Assembly (NCBI GenBank): GCA_050949745.1
Contig: JBMNGF010000018.1
Location: forward strand, 162,364-226,363
Reading direction: 5' to 3'
DNA: 64,000 nucleotides
Source of the DNA: Syntrophaceticus sp050949745
GTDB taxonomy: Bacteria > Bacillota > DSM-12270 > Thermacetogeniales > Thermacetogeniaceae
The translations under genes were made by a program, and so were the position numbers. How positions within the stretch are numbered: position 1 is the stretch's first letter; each line of letters opens with the position of its first letter. The notes beneath the pieces are model-generated. The model worked only from the letters and a program-made list of their open reading frames with translations. It did no database searches and was not told where the DNA came from. Below, piece after piece: positions 8,729 through 17,069 of the stretch.

Positions 8729-9841
8729 TTATTGATTTTGTAGATAACAATGCAATGTTTCCTGTAAACTTCTGATCAGCTGTTCTCTTAGCCAGGCGGG
8801 TTCAAGCACTTCCACCTCATTGCCCCAACTCATTAGCCAGGGGATCATCTCCTGTGCCCCGGTCAACCGGTAGGTGACCTCAAGCCTTCCGTCGGAGAGT
8901 TCATATACGCCCTGGCTTTCATGAAAAAGATTGTGCCTGAAGCGCTCCGCCGTTCCGGCACAGACATGGATGCGCACTGTTTCCAGCTCTCCAGCTTGAT
9001 CATCAGTCCAGGTGCCCCAAATATCTTGATAAGCCTCCTTTAGTGAAAACCCGGGAGGCATGCGGTAAACGCTGTTTTCAATCACTGTAAGCTTTCTGAT
9101 GTTCAGCAGCAAAAACACACGCCTTTGCTTCCGCTGTGTACACAATCCAGTGAGGTACCAATTGTTGAGACGGCACAAGAGTCCATGAGGCTCCACCACC
9201 CGATCGGTGATAGCCCCATCATAGGTTCGCAGATAGCTGATTCTAACTTTTTTCTTCTCCCCGATAGCACGCAAAATCTCTCGAATCATGGTTTCGCTTT
9301 TCGCAGGATCAGCAGGAAAGGCATTGGAAACATGGACAACATGTTCCAGTTTGCTTAAAATGCTTGCAAAGTTACTCAAACCGGAAAGTGAATTGCGAAA
9401 GATGCTCTGCATAGCCGCTTCGATGCTGCTTCTCATCGCTCCTCGCAGCTGAGGATACATGCCCAGCAGCATCATGGTGGTATCATCGTTGCCAGCCAGC
9501 AGCTCACTCTTTTTGCCACAATAAATATAGTGTGTTTTCCGGCCGCGCCTTTTACTGACAATAGTTTTCTCACCGATAACAGCCTCATCTGTATCGTCTT
9601 TACCCAGGTCTTCTTCTCCAGGCTCCGGTTTTTCTCCATAGCATAAGGGATCAAAAAAAAGATTCAATCGTCTTATATAACGATAGATGGTTCTTACAGA
9701 AGGCCGCCGGTCGTTAATTTCCTCATAAGCGTTCTGCAGATCCTCCAGGGTGGCACCTCCTGAAGGGGTTTTCTCAATAACTGTGATCAGTATTTTCACC
9801 ATCGTTTCCGGTTGAGTGCCGGTGTGGGGATAGCAGGTCAA
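8729..9841 (-). CDS. WYL-domain transcriptional regulator
   Basis: 370 aa. The N-terminus is a helix-turn-helix (around DRRPSVRTIYRYIRRL). A charged insert follows near residues 75-110, and then a WYL domain whose signature reads NNWYLTGL at about residue 225, with a C-terminal extension. WYL regulators bind nucleic-acid-like ligands and often control defence or stress genes; the target here is unknown. An eroded partial copy of this gene lies at about 30.4 kb, just upstream of the Wadjet operon, so a paralogue once stood there. The gene is convergent with the second MFS gene. Confidence 0.85.
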   Translation of the reverse strand: MTCYPHTGTQPETMVKILITVIEKTPSGGATLEDLQNAYEEINDRRPSVRTIYRYIRRLNLFFDPLCYGEKPEPGEEDLGKDDTDEAVIGEKTIVSKRRGRKTHYIYCGKKSELLAGNDDTTMMLLGMYPQLRGAMRSSIEAAMQSIFRNSLSGLSNFASILSKLEHVVHVSNAFPADPAKSETMIREILRAIGEKKKVRISYLRTYDGAITDRVVEPHGLLCRLNNWYLTGLCTQRKQRRVFLLLNIRKLTVIENSVYRMPPGFSLKEAYQDIWGTWTDDQAGELETVRIHVCAGTAERFRHNLFHESQGVYELSDGRLEVTYRLTGAQEMIPWLMSWGNEVEVLEPAWLREQLIRSLQETLHCYLQNQ

Positions 9842-9988
9842 TGCAGATAACCCCCTTCTCTATCGGAATTGGGTTGTTGACATTAATTAAACTCCACATT
9901 GTGTTACATACGACACAATAGCAAGAATATCCTTCTATAAATGCGTATTAACAACACAAAGATCTGTGCTTATTGGGGATCTTTGTTT

Positions 9989-10025
9989 AAAAAAAAACCA
10001 CCCTAATTTGTCACATAGTAGGGTG
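9989..10025 (-). terminator. Intrinsic terminator of the DUF4352 lipoprotein gene
   Basis: On the minus strand CACCCTA (10025-10019) pairs with TAGGGTG (10005-9999) and is followed by nine or more T residues. It lies directly downstream of the lipoprotein stop codon. Confidence 0.85.
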
Positions 10026-10039
10026 ATAAAGCAAAATGT

Positions 10040-10549
10040 TTAGTCAAGTTTAAAAATTGCCTGTCCGAAGCCTAATATGTTAGGTTCGAAAATTAATTCT
10101 AACCCTGTTGCATCAATAGGAACCTCGAAGGCAACTTCTCCTCTCATTTTCCTCCCAGGCCCTAATTCACCATCAAGACTCGGCTTAGAACTGTCAGTAA
10201 TTGTTGTGTTATAGTTATATCCTTCACTGTCAACCATCTTAAACATCATCAATGAACTGATGCCTTGCGATTCATCGCTCAAATTTTCTATTGTGCAGTC
10301 AGTTATTTTATATACATGTCCGGCTGCAGGCTTTATAAATTCACTGCCCTGCGAATCATTTACAGAATTTACTGTGATTACTAGCTCGCCCATTTCAACT
10401 CTTTCTCCAATTTTGAATGTTTGTTGCTGTTTTGTCTCTGTCGGCTCTGTAGTTGCTTTTTTCGGTTCTGTTGTTTCACCGCAGCCGCATAAAATAATTG
10501 TGAACATAATACAAAGAGCTAACAGCAAAGAAATTTTATGATGTTGCAT
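10040..10549 (-). CDS. DUF4352-type secreted lipoprotein
   Basis: 169 aa. A lipoprotein signal occupies residues 1-24 with the lipobox around ILCGCG, followed by a Thr/Glu-rich linker and a compact beta-sandwich domain (VEMGELVITVNSV... to the end) typical of DUF4352 extracellular proteins. The ribosome site GGAGGTGAC lies 8 nt upstream of the ATG. These proteins are surface-exposed and of unknown role, often found in Gram-positive accessory regions. The next minus-strand gene upstream is the small membrane protein at 11087. Confidence 0.8.
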   Translation of the reverse strand: MQHHKISLLLALCIMFTIILCGCGETTEPKKATTEPTETKQQQTFKIGERVEMGELVITVNSVNDSQGSEFIKPAAGHVYKITDCTIENLSDESQGISSLMMFKMVDSEGYNYNTTITDSSKPSLDGELGPGRKMRGEVAFEVPIDATGLELIFEPNILGFGQAIFKLD

Positions 10550-10659
10550 CTATTGTCACCTCCTTTCTTTCTGCTTATCTCAATTTTTATAGGCAAAGTT
10601 TACAAACACTTGACCTATTTCCCTGATCCAGAGTCTAAATTTTCATTGCTCTTATAAAA

Positions 10660-10739
10660 CCCTAGTGCCGGGGAATTTCCGGCTGTGAGCCGAAGTATCC
10701 CCGGTAGGATAGCTATCCTGGTTTACCTAGGCACTAGGG
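10660..10739. repeat. 80-nt nested palindromic element (structured DNA/RNA of unknown class)
   Basis: Outer arms CCCTAGTGCC (10660-10669) and complement (10730-10739) are perfect. Inside are CCGGGGA/TCCCCGG (10668-10674/10698-10704), which itself encloses CGGCT/AGCCG with a 3-nt loop (10680-10692), and then a perfect 14-nt palindrome AGGATAGCTATCCT (10706-10719). On the minus strand the outer stem is followed by TTTTAT, and its first arm contains the stop codon of the upstream membrane-protein gene. It can therefore act as an elaborate terminator, a riboswitch-like RNA or a small mobile palindrome. I do not recognise the class. Confidence 0.75.
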
Positions 10740-11087
10740 AGAGGGAGCTAAAGGGTCCTTTTTCACCGGATCTTTTGGTTTGCGGGCGCCAAAGTAATTC
10801 ATTACAGCAAGTACGAGGCATAGGACAGCCCAAACTTTCATATCTGGGAACTCATTTATTGCTTCAATTCCAGCAAACAATGCGGCTATGATGCAGATAA
10901 CCAGAGATACCTTAGGGAGCTGAAACGAAAATGCACCGCTGATTAATAGCAAAAAACCGACTAACATGCCTACTGCACCGATTGTGGAATCTGGGTCGAC
11001 AATGCTTCCTAAGCCTGCTACTGCGCAACTTTGGAACAAGACTGCAAAACCGAGCATTAAAGAGATAATGCCAGATGCGATTCTCAA
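10734..11087 (-). CDS. Small integral membrane protein, hypothetical
   Basis: 117 aa from the TTG at 11087. A longer frame from 11108 is possible, but its first codons spell the ribosome site itself (AAAGGAGGTGATCG), so the start is placed 7 nt after AGGAGG. Four hydrophobic segments (about residues 4-26, 36-54, 57-74 and 82-100) end in a short charged, Lys/Pro-rich cytoplasmic tail. No family is recognised. The stop codon lies inside the palindromic element downstream. Confidence 0.7.
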   Translation of the reverse strand: MRIASGIISLMLGFAVLFQSCAVAGLGSIVDPDSTIGAVGMLVGFLLLISGAFSFQLPKVSLVICIIAALFAGIEAINEFPDMKVWAVLCLVLAVMNYFGARKPKDPVKKDPLAPSP

Positions 11088-11365
11088 ACGATCACCTCCT
11101 TTTGGCAATTAATAATTATCAATTAATAATGGCTTATGGGTGTTTGATGACTTGGAGGACTTTTCTTAATGTATCTTCTGGATTTCAGTTGGCATGATTA
11201 AGGGTGAAGCATCGCAAAAATTGAAGGTTGGTAAATCTAGCGACGATCCAGTTAATTCTTTGTTATAAATAACAGCTTTCTTTAGATAAAAAAACACCTT
11301 AAAAGAAATGATAACAAATTGCTATGACAGCATAGTGTCACATACATGCAGTTATCTTAGTTTTT
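11088..11365. other. Intergenic region, no clear gene
   Basis: A/T-rich sequence upstream of the small membrane-protein gene. I see its ribosome site at the left edge and nothing else I can support. Confidence 0.3.
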
Positions 11366-11638
11366 GTGTCAACCACTCTTCCTGTAAGTAGCATGCCAGC
11401 AATTTTTGATCTCTACTGGCTGGTGGCAAATCAGTTGTCCATACCGGACCTACAAGCTGAGACAGAAAAAATAAAGGATTGTCTAAGGTCCTTACCAAAC
11501 AATCCCAAACATCGCTGGACAGATGACAAAATCATGGATCGATATGGTCAATATTGTCATATGGCACATCTGAAACGGAGAGGAGCTTTATCAGATGGGT
11601 ATAAACTTGGGATCTGTATACACTGTCCTATTGATTGA
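11366..11638 (+). CDS. Hypothetical short ORF, possibly a gene remnant
   Basis: 90 aa. The sequence (for example DCLRSLPNNPKHRWTDDKIMDRYGQYCHMAHLKRRG) reads like real protein and not like random frame, but there is no good ribosome site ahead of the start and no family I recognise. It may be the 3' part of a broken gene. An inverted repeat that could terminate it follows within 30 nt. Confidence 0.3.
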   Translation: MSTTLPVSSMPAIFDLYWLVANQLSIPDLQAETEKIKDCLRSLPNNPKHRWTDDKIMDRYGQYCHMAHLKRRGALSDGYKLGICIHCPID

Positions 11639-11661
11639 CGAAATTAATCTCAGGGATTTAG

Positions 11662-11697
11662 TTGGGGGGCGAAAAGAAACTGCTTTTCGCCCCCCAA
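11662..11697. terminator. Very strong inverted repeat / terminator
   Basis: Perfect 15-bp arms (TTGGGGGGCGAAAAG, 11662-11676, and complement 11683-11697) with a 6-nt loop. Little T follows on either strand, but the stem alone is unusually stable. It sits between the short plus-strand ORF and the minus-strand ABC operon. Confidence 0.65.
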
Positions 11698-11699
11698 TA

Positions 11700-11855
11700 T
11701 TAGTTAATTCTCATCTGGCAATACGCATATTCAAGCCTTAAACCGCTTCCTACTGGTATACCGTCATCAGCAATATGGATTGTTGAATCCCTACCATTTG
11801 CATTCAAAAACCCTGCATTGGTTTCATCCTTGGCCCTCCCAACAGAAGAATTGGT
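11700..11855 (-). pseudogene. Possible C-terminal gene fragment downstream of the ABC ATPase
   Basis: Directly after the ATPase stop, another minus-strand frame stays open for about 51 codons (ending GSGLRLEYAYCQMRIN) with no start codon or ribosome site of its own. It reads as protein-like sequence and may be the tail of a deleted gene. Family unknown. Confidence 0.3.
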
Positions 11856-12658
11856 CAGGCTTTAGCGGTGAGCAGAACGCTATCATTGTTCAGTGCAGTG
11901 CCGCTGTTCTTTTCGAATAAACTCATTAGATCCAGCACACTCATACATCTACGCTCATTACCATTGATATCCAGCACAATCTGTCCTTCATGCATCATCA
12001 CTGTACGTGTCCCTGTAGCCAGGGCCTGTTCCAGGTTGTGGGTGACCATAATAGCGGTCAGCTGCTGTTCTTCAATGATCTGGCAAGTGAGGTCCATGAC
12101 TATTTCAGCTGTACGTGGGTCCAAGGATGCGATATGCTCATCAAGCAGCAGCAGCTGAGGCTTCCTCAAGGTTGCCATCAGGAGTGTCAGAGCCTGCCTC
12201 TGGCCCCCTGATAGAAGCCCGACCTTGGTTGTAAGGCGATCTTCCAGGCCCAGCCCGAAGCCTGCTAGCTGCTCCTGGAAAAAGGAACGCTCCTGAAAGC
12301 GGATTGCCTTCCTCAGCCTTCTGCGCTGTCCGCGTTTCCAGGCCAGCACCAGGTTTTCCTCTACGGTCATATGGGCTGCGGTGCCTGTCAATGGATTTTG
12401 AAAAACACGCCCTATCATGGCTGCACGCTCATGTTCCAGCAGGTGGGTTATTTCAACACCATCCAGGATTATTGCCCCATCATCCAGGGTGAACATGCCG
12501 GCGACAGCATTTAACAGTGTGGATTTCCCTGCCCCATTACTTCCCACCATGGTGACAAAATCACCACGGTTCAGTGAAAGAGAAACATTGTCCAAGGCAA
12601 GCTTTTCATTAACAGTATTTTTATCAAACACCTTACAGATGTTTATCAGCTCAAGCAT
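11855..12658 (-). CDS. ABC transporter ATP-binding protein (COG1101-type)
   Basis: 267 aa. Walker A is GSNGAGKS at about residues 39-46, the signature is LLSGGQRQ and Walker B is LLLLDEHIASLD. The DEH in place of DEP is typical of this ATPase subfamily, which works with COG4120 permeases and COG2984 binding proteins. The start overlaps the permease gene by 8 nt, so this is the last gene of the operon binding protein-permease-ATPase read leftwards. In several Bacillota such systems are predicted to import tryptophan or another amino-acid-like compound; the substrate here is not proven. Confidence 0.9.
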   Translation of the reverse strand: MLELINICKVFDKNTVNEKLALDNVSLSLNRGDFVTMVGSNGAGKSTLLNAVAGMFTLDDGAIILDGVEITHLLEHERAAMIGRVFQNPLTGTAAHMTVEENLVLAWKRGQRRRLRKAIRFQERSFFQEQLAGFGLGLEDRLTTKVGLLSGGQRQALTLLMATLRKPQLLLLDEHIASLDPRTAEIVMDLTCQIIEEQQLTAIMVTHNLEQALATGTRTVMMHEGQIVLDINGNERRCMSVLDLMSLFEKNSGTALNNDSVLLTAKA

Positions 12659-13565
12659 TGGGGATCCCTCTTTTCCGGCTGTTTTTTGTTAATCCCAGCC
12701 AATTTCTTACCTGTGGTGAAGCCAGGGCTATCACCACAATCAAAGCTGTCAGCAGTTTAAAATCTGTTGGGGCCAGCCCCAATCGTAGCACCAGAGCAAG
12801 GACAGCCCTGTAAATAATTGAGCCGCACACCACAGCTATAATGTGCTGCAGCAGGGTGCGTTTGCCGAAAATGGCTTCGCCGATAATCACCGATGCTAGT
12901 CCGGCTACAATCATTCCGATTCCCATTCCGGCATCAGCAAACTGCTGGTTCTGCGCCACCAAAGCTCCGCCAAAAGCAACCATTCCATTGGAAATGGCCA
13001 GACCCAGGAGTTTCATCCGGTTTGTATTGACTCCCTGGGCGCGTATCATCTGTTCATTATCCCCGGTAGCTTGGAGTGCTAAGCCGACCTCAGTTTTCAA
13101 GAAGAAGTGCAATCCGGCAACTACCAGCACTACGATGAACAGTCCCAGCAGAGAAGGGCCGTAAATATTATCTAGAGGCTGCCAGGTATTAAAATCGGTG
13201 ATTACAGTATCTGTCCTGAGCAGCGGCACATTTGCCCGTCCTAAAATGCGCAGATTGATTGAATAAAGGCCGGTCATAGTTAAAATTCCGGAGAGCAGGG
13301 GGGTAATCTTAAAAACCGTATGCAGCAATCCTGTAATTAACCCTGCTAGCAGCCCCCCAACAATAGCTGCCAGTGTAGCCAGCCAGGGGCTGCCGCCAGC
13401 AAAAATAATGCTGGCGGCAATTGCTCCTCCGGTTGTAAAACTTCCATCAACAGTTAAATCGGCGTAATTAAGCACACGAAAGGTGAGATAAACACCCAAC
13501 GCCATTAAAGCGAATAGAAGTCCTTGTTCCAGTGTGCCAGCCAGTGCATAAAGCAATTTCCCCAC
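12651..13565 (-). CDS. ABC transporter permease (COG4120-type)
   Basis: 304 aa with about eight or nine hydrophobic segments and the branched-chain-amino-acid-type permease layout. It carries the family's early segment GVYLTFRVLNYADLTVDGSFTTGGA near residue 25, which marks this subfamily. It forms the membrane channel for the binding protein encoded upstream and the ATPase encoded downstream, with which it overlaps by 8 nt. Confidence 0.9.
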   Translation of the reverse strand: MGKLLYALAGTLEQGLLFALMALGVYLTFRVLNYADLTVDGSFTTGGAIAASIIFAGGSPWLATLAAIVGGLLAGLITGLLHTVFKITPLLSGILTMTGLYSINLRILGRANVPLLRTDTVITDFNTWQPLDNIYGPSLLGLFIVVLVVAGLHFFLKTEVGLALQATGDNEQMIRAQGVNTNRMKLLGLAISNGMVAFGGALVAQNQQFADAGMGIGMIVAGLASVIIGEAIFGKRTLLQHIIAVVCGSIIYRAVLALVLRLGLAPTDFKLLTALIVVIALASPQVRNWLGLTKNSRKRGIPNA

Positions 13566-13677
13566 TCCGTTCTGATATTTTTATTATGTCAGCTGTCAAA
13601 TAGATTACTTATTTCAACACCGTTGCCAATAGTCTAAAGCGTCAGGCGCTATCAGCTGAGTTCTCCTAGGCAGCCGA

Positions 13678-14679
13678 TTATTCAATGATTTTATCTGCCT
13701 GCTTTCTTATATCTTCAGGTATGGTGACCTTCATGTCCAGGGATGCTTTCATATTAAGCACTAACTCCATATCCCTCTGTGATTCCACAGCCATATCCTG
13801 GGGGTTTTCTCCCTTCAGTATTCTAAGTGCCATTTCAGCTGTCTGTTTGCCCAGTTTCTCATAGTTAATGCCTATGGTAGCTATAGCACCCCGCTCAACC
13901 ATTCCTGCTTCTCCCGCAATAACAGGTAGAGCATTGGTCTTGGCAACCTTGATTACCGATTCCACCGATGATGACACAGTATTATCGGTAGGAAGATAAA
14001 TGGCATCGACTCTCCCCACCAGAGACTGTGTCGCCTGCATCACTTCACTGGTATTGGAAACAGTTGCTTCGACAACCTCAAGCCCCATTTTTAAAGCTGC
14101 CTCCTTCACCATATCCACCTGTACTACAGAATTGACCTCACCGGCATTGTAAACAACACCTATCCTTTTTCCTTCTGGGGCCAGTATTTGCGATAGTTCA
14201 ATCTGCTCAGCCACAGGATTCATGTCATTGGTACCAGTCACATTGGTTCCCGGTTTTTCGTTGGAATCAACCAGTTGGGCAGCAACCGGATCTGTAACAG
14301 CGGTGAATAGAATCGGTATCTCTGTTGTTTCCGCTGCCACTGCCTGAGCTGAATCGGTGGCAATTGCCAGAATCAGATCACACTCGCTAGCCACTAAATC
14401 TTTAGCAATGGTTTTCAAAACAGTGCGATCACCCTGGGCATTTCCGAAATTAACATCCAAATTATCCCCTTCCATGTAACCATTGGCTGCCATAACATCC
14501 AGGAATCCCTGGCGGGCGGCATCCAGTGCAGGGTGGTCTGCAACCTGGATAATACCCAACTTTACCTGATCTGCTTCTCCTGTGTCCTGCCCTGCTGTAT
14601 TACTGGAGACTCCCCCACAGCCAGTTATAACCGTCAGCAGCAGCAATAACACCATTCCCAATACAAACAACTTCCTCAT
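13678..14679 (-). CDS. ABC transporter substrate-binding lipoprotein (COG2984-type)
   Basis: 333 aa. The signal peptide has a lipobox TGCGG ending near residue 21, then a Gly/Asp linker and a periplasmic-binding-protein fold of the ABC_sub_bind family (motifs GIIQVADHPALDAARQGF and LPVIAGEAGMVERGAIATIGI). An AGGAGGG ribosome site lies 6 nt before the ATG. It is the first gene of the importer operon and is preceded by a transcribed leader of about 170 nt with a terminator, so expression is probably controlled by attenuation. Confidence 0.9.
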   Translation of the reverse strand: MRKLFVLGMVLLLLLTVITGCGGVSSNTAGQDTGEADQVKLGIIQVADHPALDAARQGFLDVMAANGYMEGDNLDVNFGNAQGDRTVLKTIAKDLVASECDLILAIATDSAQAVAAETTEIPILFTAVTDPVAAQLVDSNEKPGTNVTGTNDMNPVAEQIELSQILAPEGKRIGVVYNAGEVNSVVQVDMVKEAALKMGLEVVEATVSNTSEVMQATQSLVGRVDAIYLPTDNTVSSSVESVIKVAKTNALPVIAGEAGMVERGAIATIGINYEKLGKQTAEMALRILKGENPQDMAVESQRDMELVLNMKASLDMKVTIPEDIRKQADKIIE

Positions 14680-14727
14680 GTTTTTCCCTCCTCATCGGAT
14701 TACAGGAATCCGGGCAGCCAACTAGAC

Positions 14728-14755
14728 AAAAAAAGACACCCCAAGCCGGAGTGTC
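14728..14755 (-). terminator. Leader terminator upstream of the ABC importer operon
   Basis: On the minus strand GACACTCC pairs with GGGGTGTC (one G-U pair) around a 5-nt loop and is followed by seven T residues. It stands between the promoter and the first gene, so it must be conditional if the operon is to be expressed. Confidence 0.8.
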
Positions 14756-14850
14756 AGTTATGCAATATACAAGACGCTCCTACCGTCCGGCCGTGCTACC
14801 ACGCGTAATTATAATTTCAAATCCCTGCCATCCTACTGTTCTACAATTAT
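14756..14850 (-). promoter_or_regulatory. T-box-like attenuator leader (tentative)
   Basis: Downstream of the minus-strand promoter the leader contains GCGTGGTAGCACGG, which resembles the T-box consensus (GGGTGGNACCGCG) with changes in the ACC part. An ACGC/GCGT pairing encloses it (14807-14804 with the GCGT near 14777). The terminator follows. A normal T-box stem I with a specifier loop does not fit between promoter and motif, so this may be a reduced or decayed T-box or another attenuator. Confidence 0.35.
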
Positions 14851-14851
14851 T

Positions 14852-14880
14852 ATATTAGCAACTGCCTACTGGTAAGTCAA
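14852..14880 (-). promoter_or_regulatory. Sigma-A type promoter of the ABC importer operon
   Basis: On the minus strand TTGACT (14880-14875) and TAATAT (14857-14852) are 17 nt apart. The start of transcription would be near 14845, giving a leader of about 165 nt. Confidence 0.6.
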
Positions 14881-15044
14881 CCAAGAAAATTGCAGGAATA
14901 AAGACAAAGGTTCTATTTGCCGAAGCTACTAAAAATACACGCCACCAGTAAGCTTGCCAGCTACATATAATCGCATATTAAAACATATGGATAGGACAAA
15001 ATGTGACTGTTTTTGATAAAATAACTGAATATTCGAGCCGTTGG

Positions 15045-15072
15045 TTGACAATTATGCATGGTTGTATATAAT
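15045..15072 (+). promoter_or_regulatory. Consensus sigma-A promoter of the Tat flavoprotein gene
   Basis: TTGACA (15045-15050) and TATAAT (15067-15072) with a 16-nt spacer. It lies about 150 nt upstream of the flavoprotein start, leaving a 5' leader of roughly 145 nt in which I see no defined structure. Confidence 0.75.
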
Positions 15073-15225
15073 TACAATTGATATATCTTCACATACTTTA
15101 TTTATTTCCTTTTGTTTATATGTAATAGTATATTGTGCTTTTTGGGATGTTGTGCATCAGAAGAAAGAGTGCAGTAGCCGTTTGCATTGGTCAAAGTAAA
15201 TGACAACATTATGGAGGAGGAAAAA

Positions 15226-16908
15226 ATGGAGGAAGTAAAAAAGGGGATCTCACGTAGGAATTTTCTCAAAGGGGTTGCTGTTGGGGCTGCCGGTTTAGCT
15301 GCAACGGGAACCTTGGCCGGTTGTGGTGAAGGAACTAGTGAGGAACCTACAGGGGAAACACCGAATGGTGCTGATGAACAAGCAAAGCTTAGTTTTGAAG
15401 TTGCCCCTGATCCAATTCCCGAGGGAGATATCAAGGAGACAATAACAACAGATGTTGTGGTTTGCGGCGCTGGGTTAGCCGGGGCATGTGCTGCCGTGGT
15501 CGCTGCTCAAAAGGGAGCTAAAGTGGTTTTACTTGAAAAGGGGCCAACTATTAGCTTGCGCGGGATAGACTATGCCGCTATTGGTAGTAAGATGCAGAAA
15601 TCCATTGGGGCTGATGTGGATAAAGCGGCAGCTGTACATGAAATAATGAGATGGGGAGGCTATAAAGCTGACCAGCGTGTAGTATCTGTCTGGGCTGAGC
15701 GCAGTGGTGAAGCATCCGATTGGCTGGTGGAAATGGCGGAAAAGGTCGGGCAAACTGTCGAGTCTGTGCCAATAGAAGAGCAAATAGTTCCCAATTCAAC
15801 AATTCCATACTATACGACACAGTCTTTTGCTCTCTCTCCCAGTGAGGAGGCTCTTGCTGCTGCAGCTCAAGGAGTGTCGCCAAAGCAGGCTGCTATGAGA
15901 TACACATTGGAGACGAACGCCAAGGAAGCTGGGGTAGATATCAGATACAATACACCTGCTGAACAGCTTATTAAAGAGGATGGAAGAGTCACCGGAGTTA
16001 TTGCTAAGAGTGAGGATGGCTCATATATTCGTTTTAATGCTGAAAAAGGTGTGATTCTTAGTACTGGTGACTACGGACATGATCCTGAGATGTTGAAGCA
16101 TTACATTCCTTCTACTGAAAATATCTATGGTATTACATTTCCAGATGAGTACAATACAGGTGATGGCCATAAAATGGGCCTGTGGGTTGGGGCGGCTATG
16201 GATGAAGGACCACATGCCCCGATGTATTTCGACCAGGGTCTGGAAGGTCTGCCCCCTGGCTATAAACCAGTTCCTCTCACCCGTCAGCCGTGGTTGGGCG
16301 TGAACATGCTTGGGGAGCGTTTCGCAAATGAAAATTTACCATATGGTTATGTTAGTAGATCATTACTGCGGCAGCCAGGTCATATGAAATGGGTTATCTG
16401 GGATGCCAAGTGGCCGGAAGAGGGTCCGAAGTTCGGTATGACCGCTTGTAAAAATATGAGATCACCTATGCATAATCCTGAGGAAATCGAAGAACTCATT
16501 GAAAAGGGAATTATTAAAACTGCCGATACTATTGAAGAGTTAGCAGAAAAGATAGATGTGCCTGTCGAGACCTTTAAGGCAACTGTGGAAAGATACAACG
16601 AACTGGCGAAGCTGGGAGAGGATCTAGACTTCGGCAAACACGGCGACATTCTAACGACCGTAGAAAAAGCGCCGTTTTATGCAGTAAAATTGGGTGTGAC
16701 CTTATTAGTAACCCTGGGTGGTCTGAAAGTTACCGAAAAAATGCAGGTATTGGATACGAATAACGAAGTTATTCCGGGATTATATGCGGCTGGAAATACG
16801 TCTGGGTGCTTCTTCCATAATGACTATCCCAATATTATGCCTGGTTTGAGCCATGGTCGCAGCTTAACTACAGGTTGGGTTGCTGGGCAAAGTGCTGTTG
16901 AAGGATAG
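15226..16908 (+). CDS. Tat-exported FAD-binding flavoprotein (fumarate reductase/KstD-like)
   Basis: 560 aa from the ATG at 15226, which has GGAGGAGG 5 nt upstream; a TTG 13 codons earlier has no ribosome site. The N-terminus has a twin-arginine signal (SRRNFLKG) and a lipobox (LAGC), so the enzyme is exported and probably lipid-anchored. An FAD-binding Rossmann motif follows (VVVCGAGLAGACAAVVAAQKG, about residues 75-95), and the C-terminus has the family's AAGNTSG and GLSHGRSLTTGW. Such periplasmic-type flavoproteins in anaerobic Bacillota reduce enoate-like compounds as terminal acceptors or oxidise substrates. Followed at 17323 by a sigma-54 activator and then a hydantoinase unit, so the substrate may be related to those (inference). 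Confidence 0.88.
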   Translation: MEEVKKGISRRNFLKGVAVGAAGLAATGTLAGCGEGTSEEPTGETPNGADEQAKLSFEVAPDPIPEGDIKETITTDVVVCGAGLAGACAAVVAAQKGAKVVLLEKGPTISLRGIDYAAIGSKMQKSIGADVDKAAAVHEIMRWGGYKADQRVVSVWAERSGEASDWLVEMAEKVGQTVESVPIEEQIVPNSTIPYYTTQSFALSPSEEALAAAAQGVSPKQAAMRYTLETNAKEAGVDIRYNTPAEQLIKEDGRVTGVIAKSEDGSYIRFNAEKGVILSTGDYGHDPEMLKHYIPSTENIYGITFPDEYNTGDGHKMGLWVGAAMDEGPHAPMYFDQGLEGLPPGYKPVPLTRQPWLGVNMLGERFANENLPYGYVSRSLLRQPGHMKWVIWDAKWPEEGPKFGMTACKNMRSPMHNPEEIEELIEKGIIKTADTIEELAEKIDVPVETFKATVERYNELAKLGEDLDFGKHGDILTTVEKAPFYAVKLGVTLLVTLGGLKVTEKMQVLDTNNEVIPGLYAAGNTSGCFFHNDYPNIMPGLSHGRSLTTGWVAGQSAVEG

Positions 16909-16958
16909 CTTTTAGAATAACTGCGCTGATTTTGCACAAAGTTGAAGAATGAACTATA

Positions 16959-16990
16959 GATGCACCATGACTTATCTGGTGCATCTTTTT
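16959..16990 (+). terminator. Intrinsic terminator after the flavoprotein gene
   Basis: GATGCACCA (16959-16967) pairs perfectly with TGGTGCATC (16977-16985) and is followed by TTTTT. Confidence 0.9.
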
Positions 16991-16998
16991 ATTGTCAG

Positions 16999-17027
16999 TG
17001 TGGCATGGGGGCCTTTCGTTTGCCACA
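16999..17027. repeat. REP-like palindromic element, copy A
   Basis: TGTGGCA (16999-17005) and TGCCACA (17021-17027) flank a GGGGGCCTTTCGTT core. It is the first of two tandem copies. Confidence 0.75.
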
Positions 17028-17041
17028 TGAATTTGCGAATG

Positions 17042-17069
17042 GTGGCATGGGGACGTTTCGTTTGCCACA
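17042..17069. repeat. REP-like palindromic element, copy B
   Basis: GTGGCA (17042-17047) and TGCCACA (17063-17069) flank the core GGGGACGTTTCGTT. On the other strand it reads AACGAAACGTCCCC, the family core. It directly abuts a fragment of the serpin 3' end. Confidence 0.75.

Noticed and set aside
6200..8750. Long minus-strand frames opposite the SDR and MFS genes
   Set aside because: Shadows of the plus-strand genes: low-complexity composition and no starts with ribosome sites.
11088..11108. Upstream TTG start for the small membrane protein
   Set aside because: The first codons would be the ribosome binding site itself (AAAGGAGGTGATCG); the TTG at 11087 has correct spacing.
15187..15225. 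Longer N-terminus for the Tat flavoprotein from TTG 15187
   Set aside because: It lacks a ribosome site, whereas the ATG at 15226 follows GGAGGAGG at good spacing.
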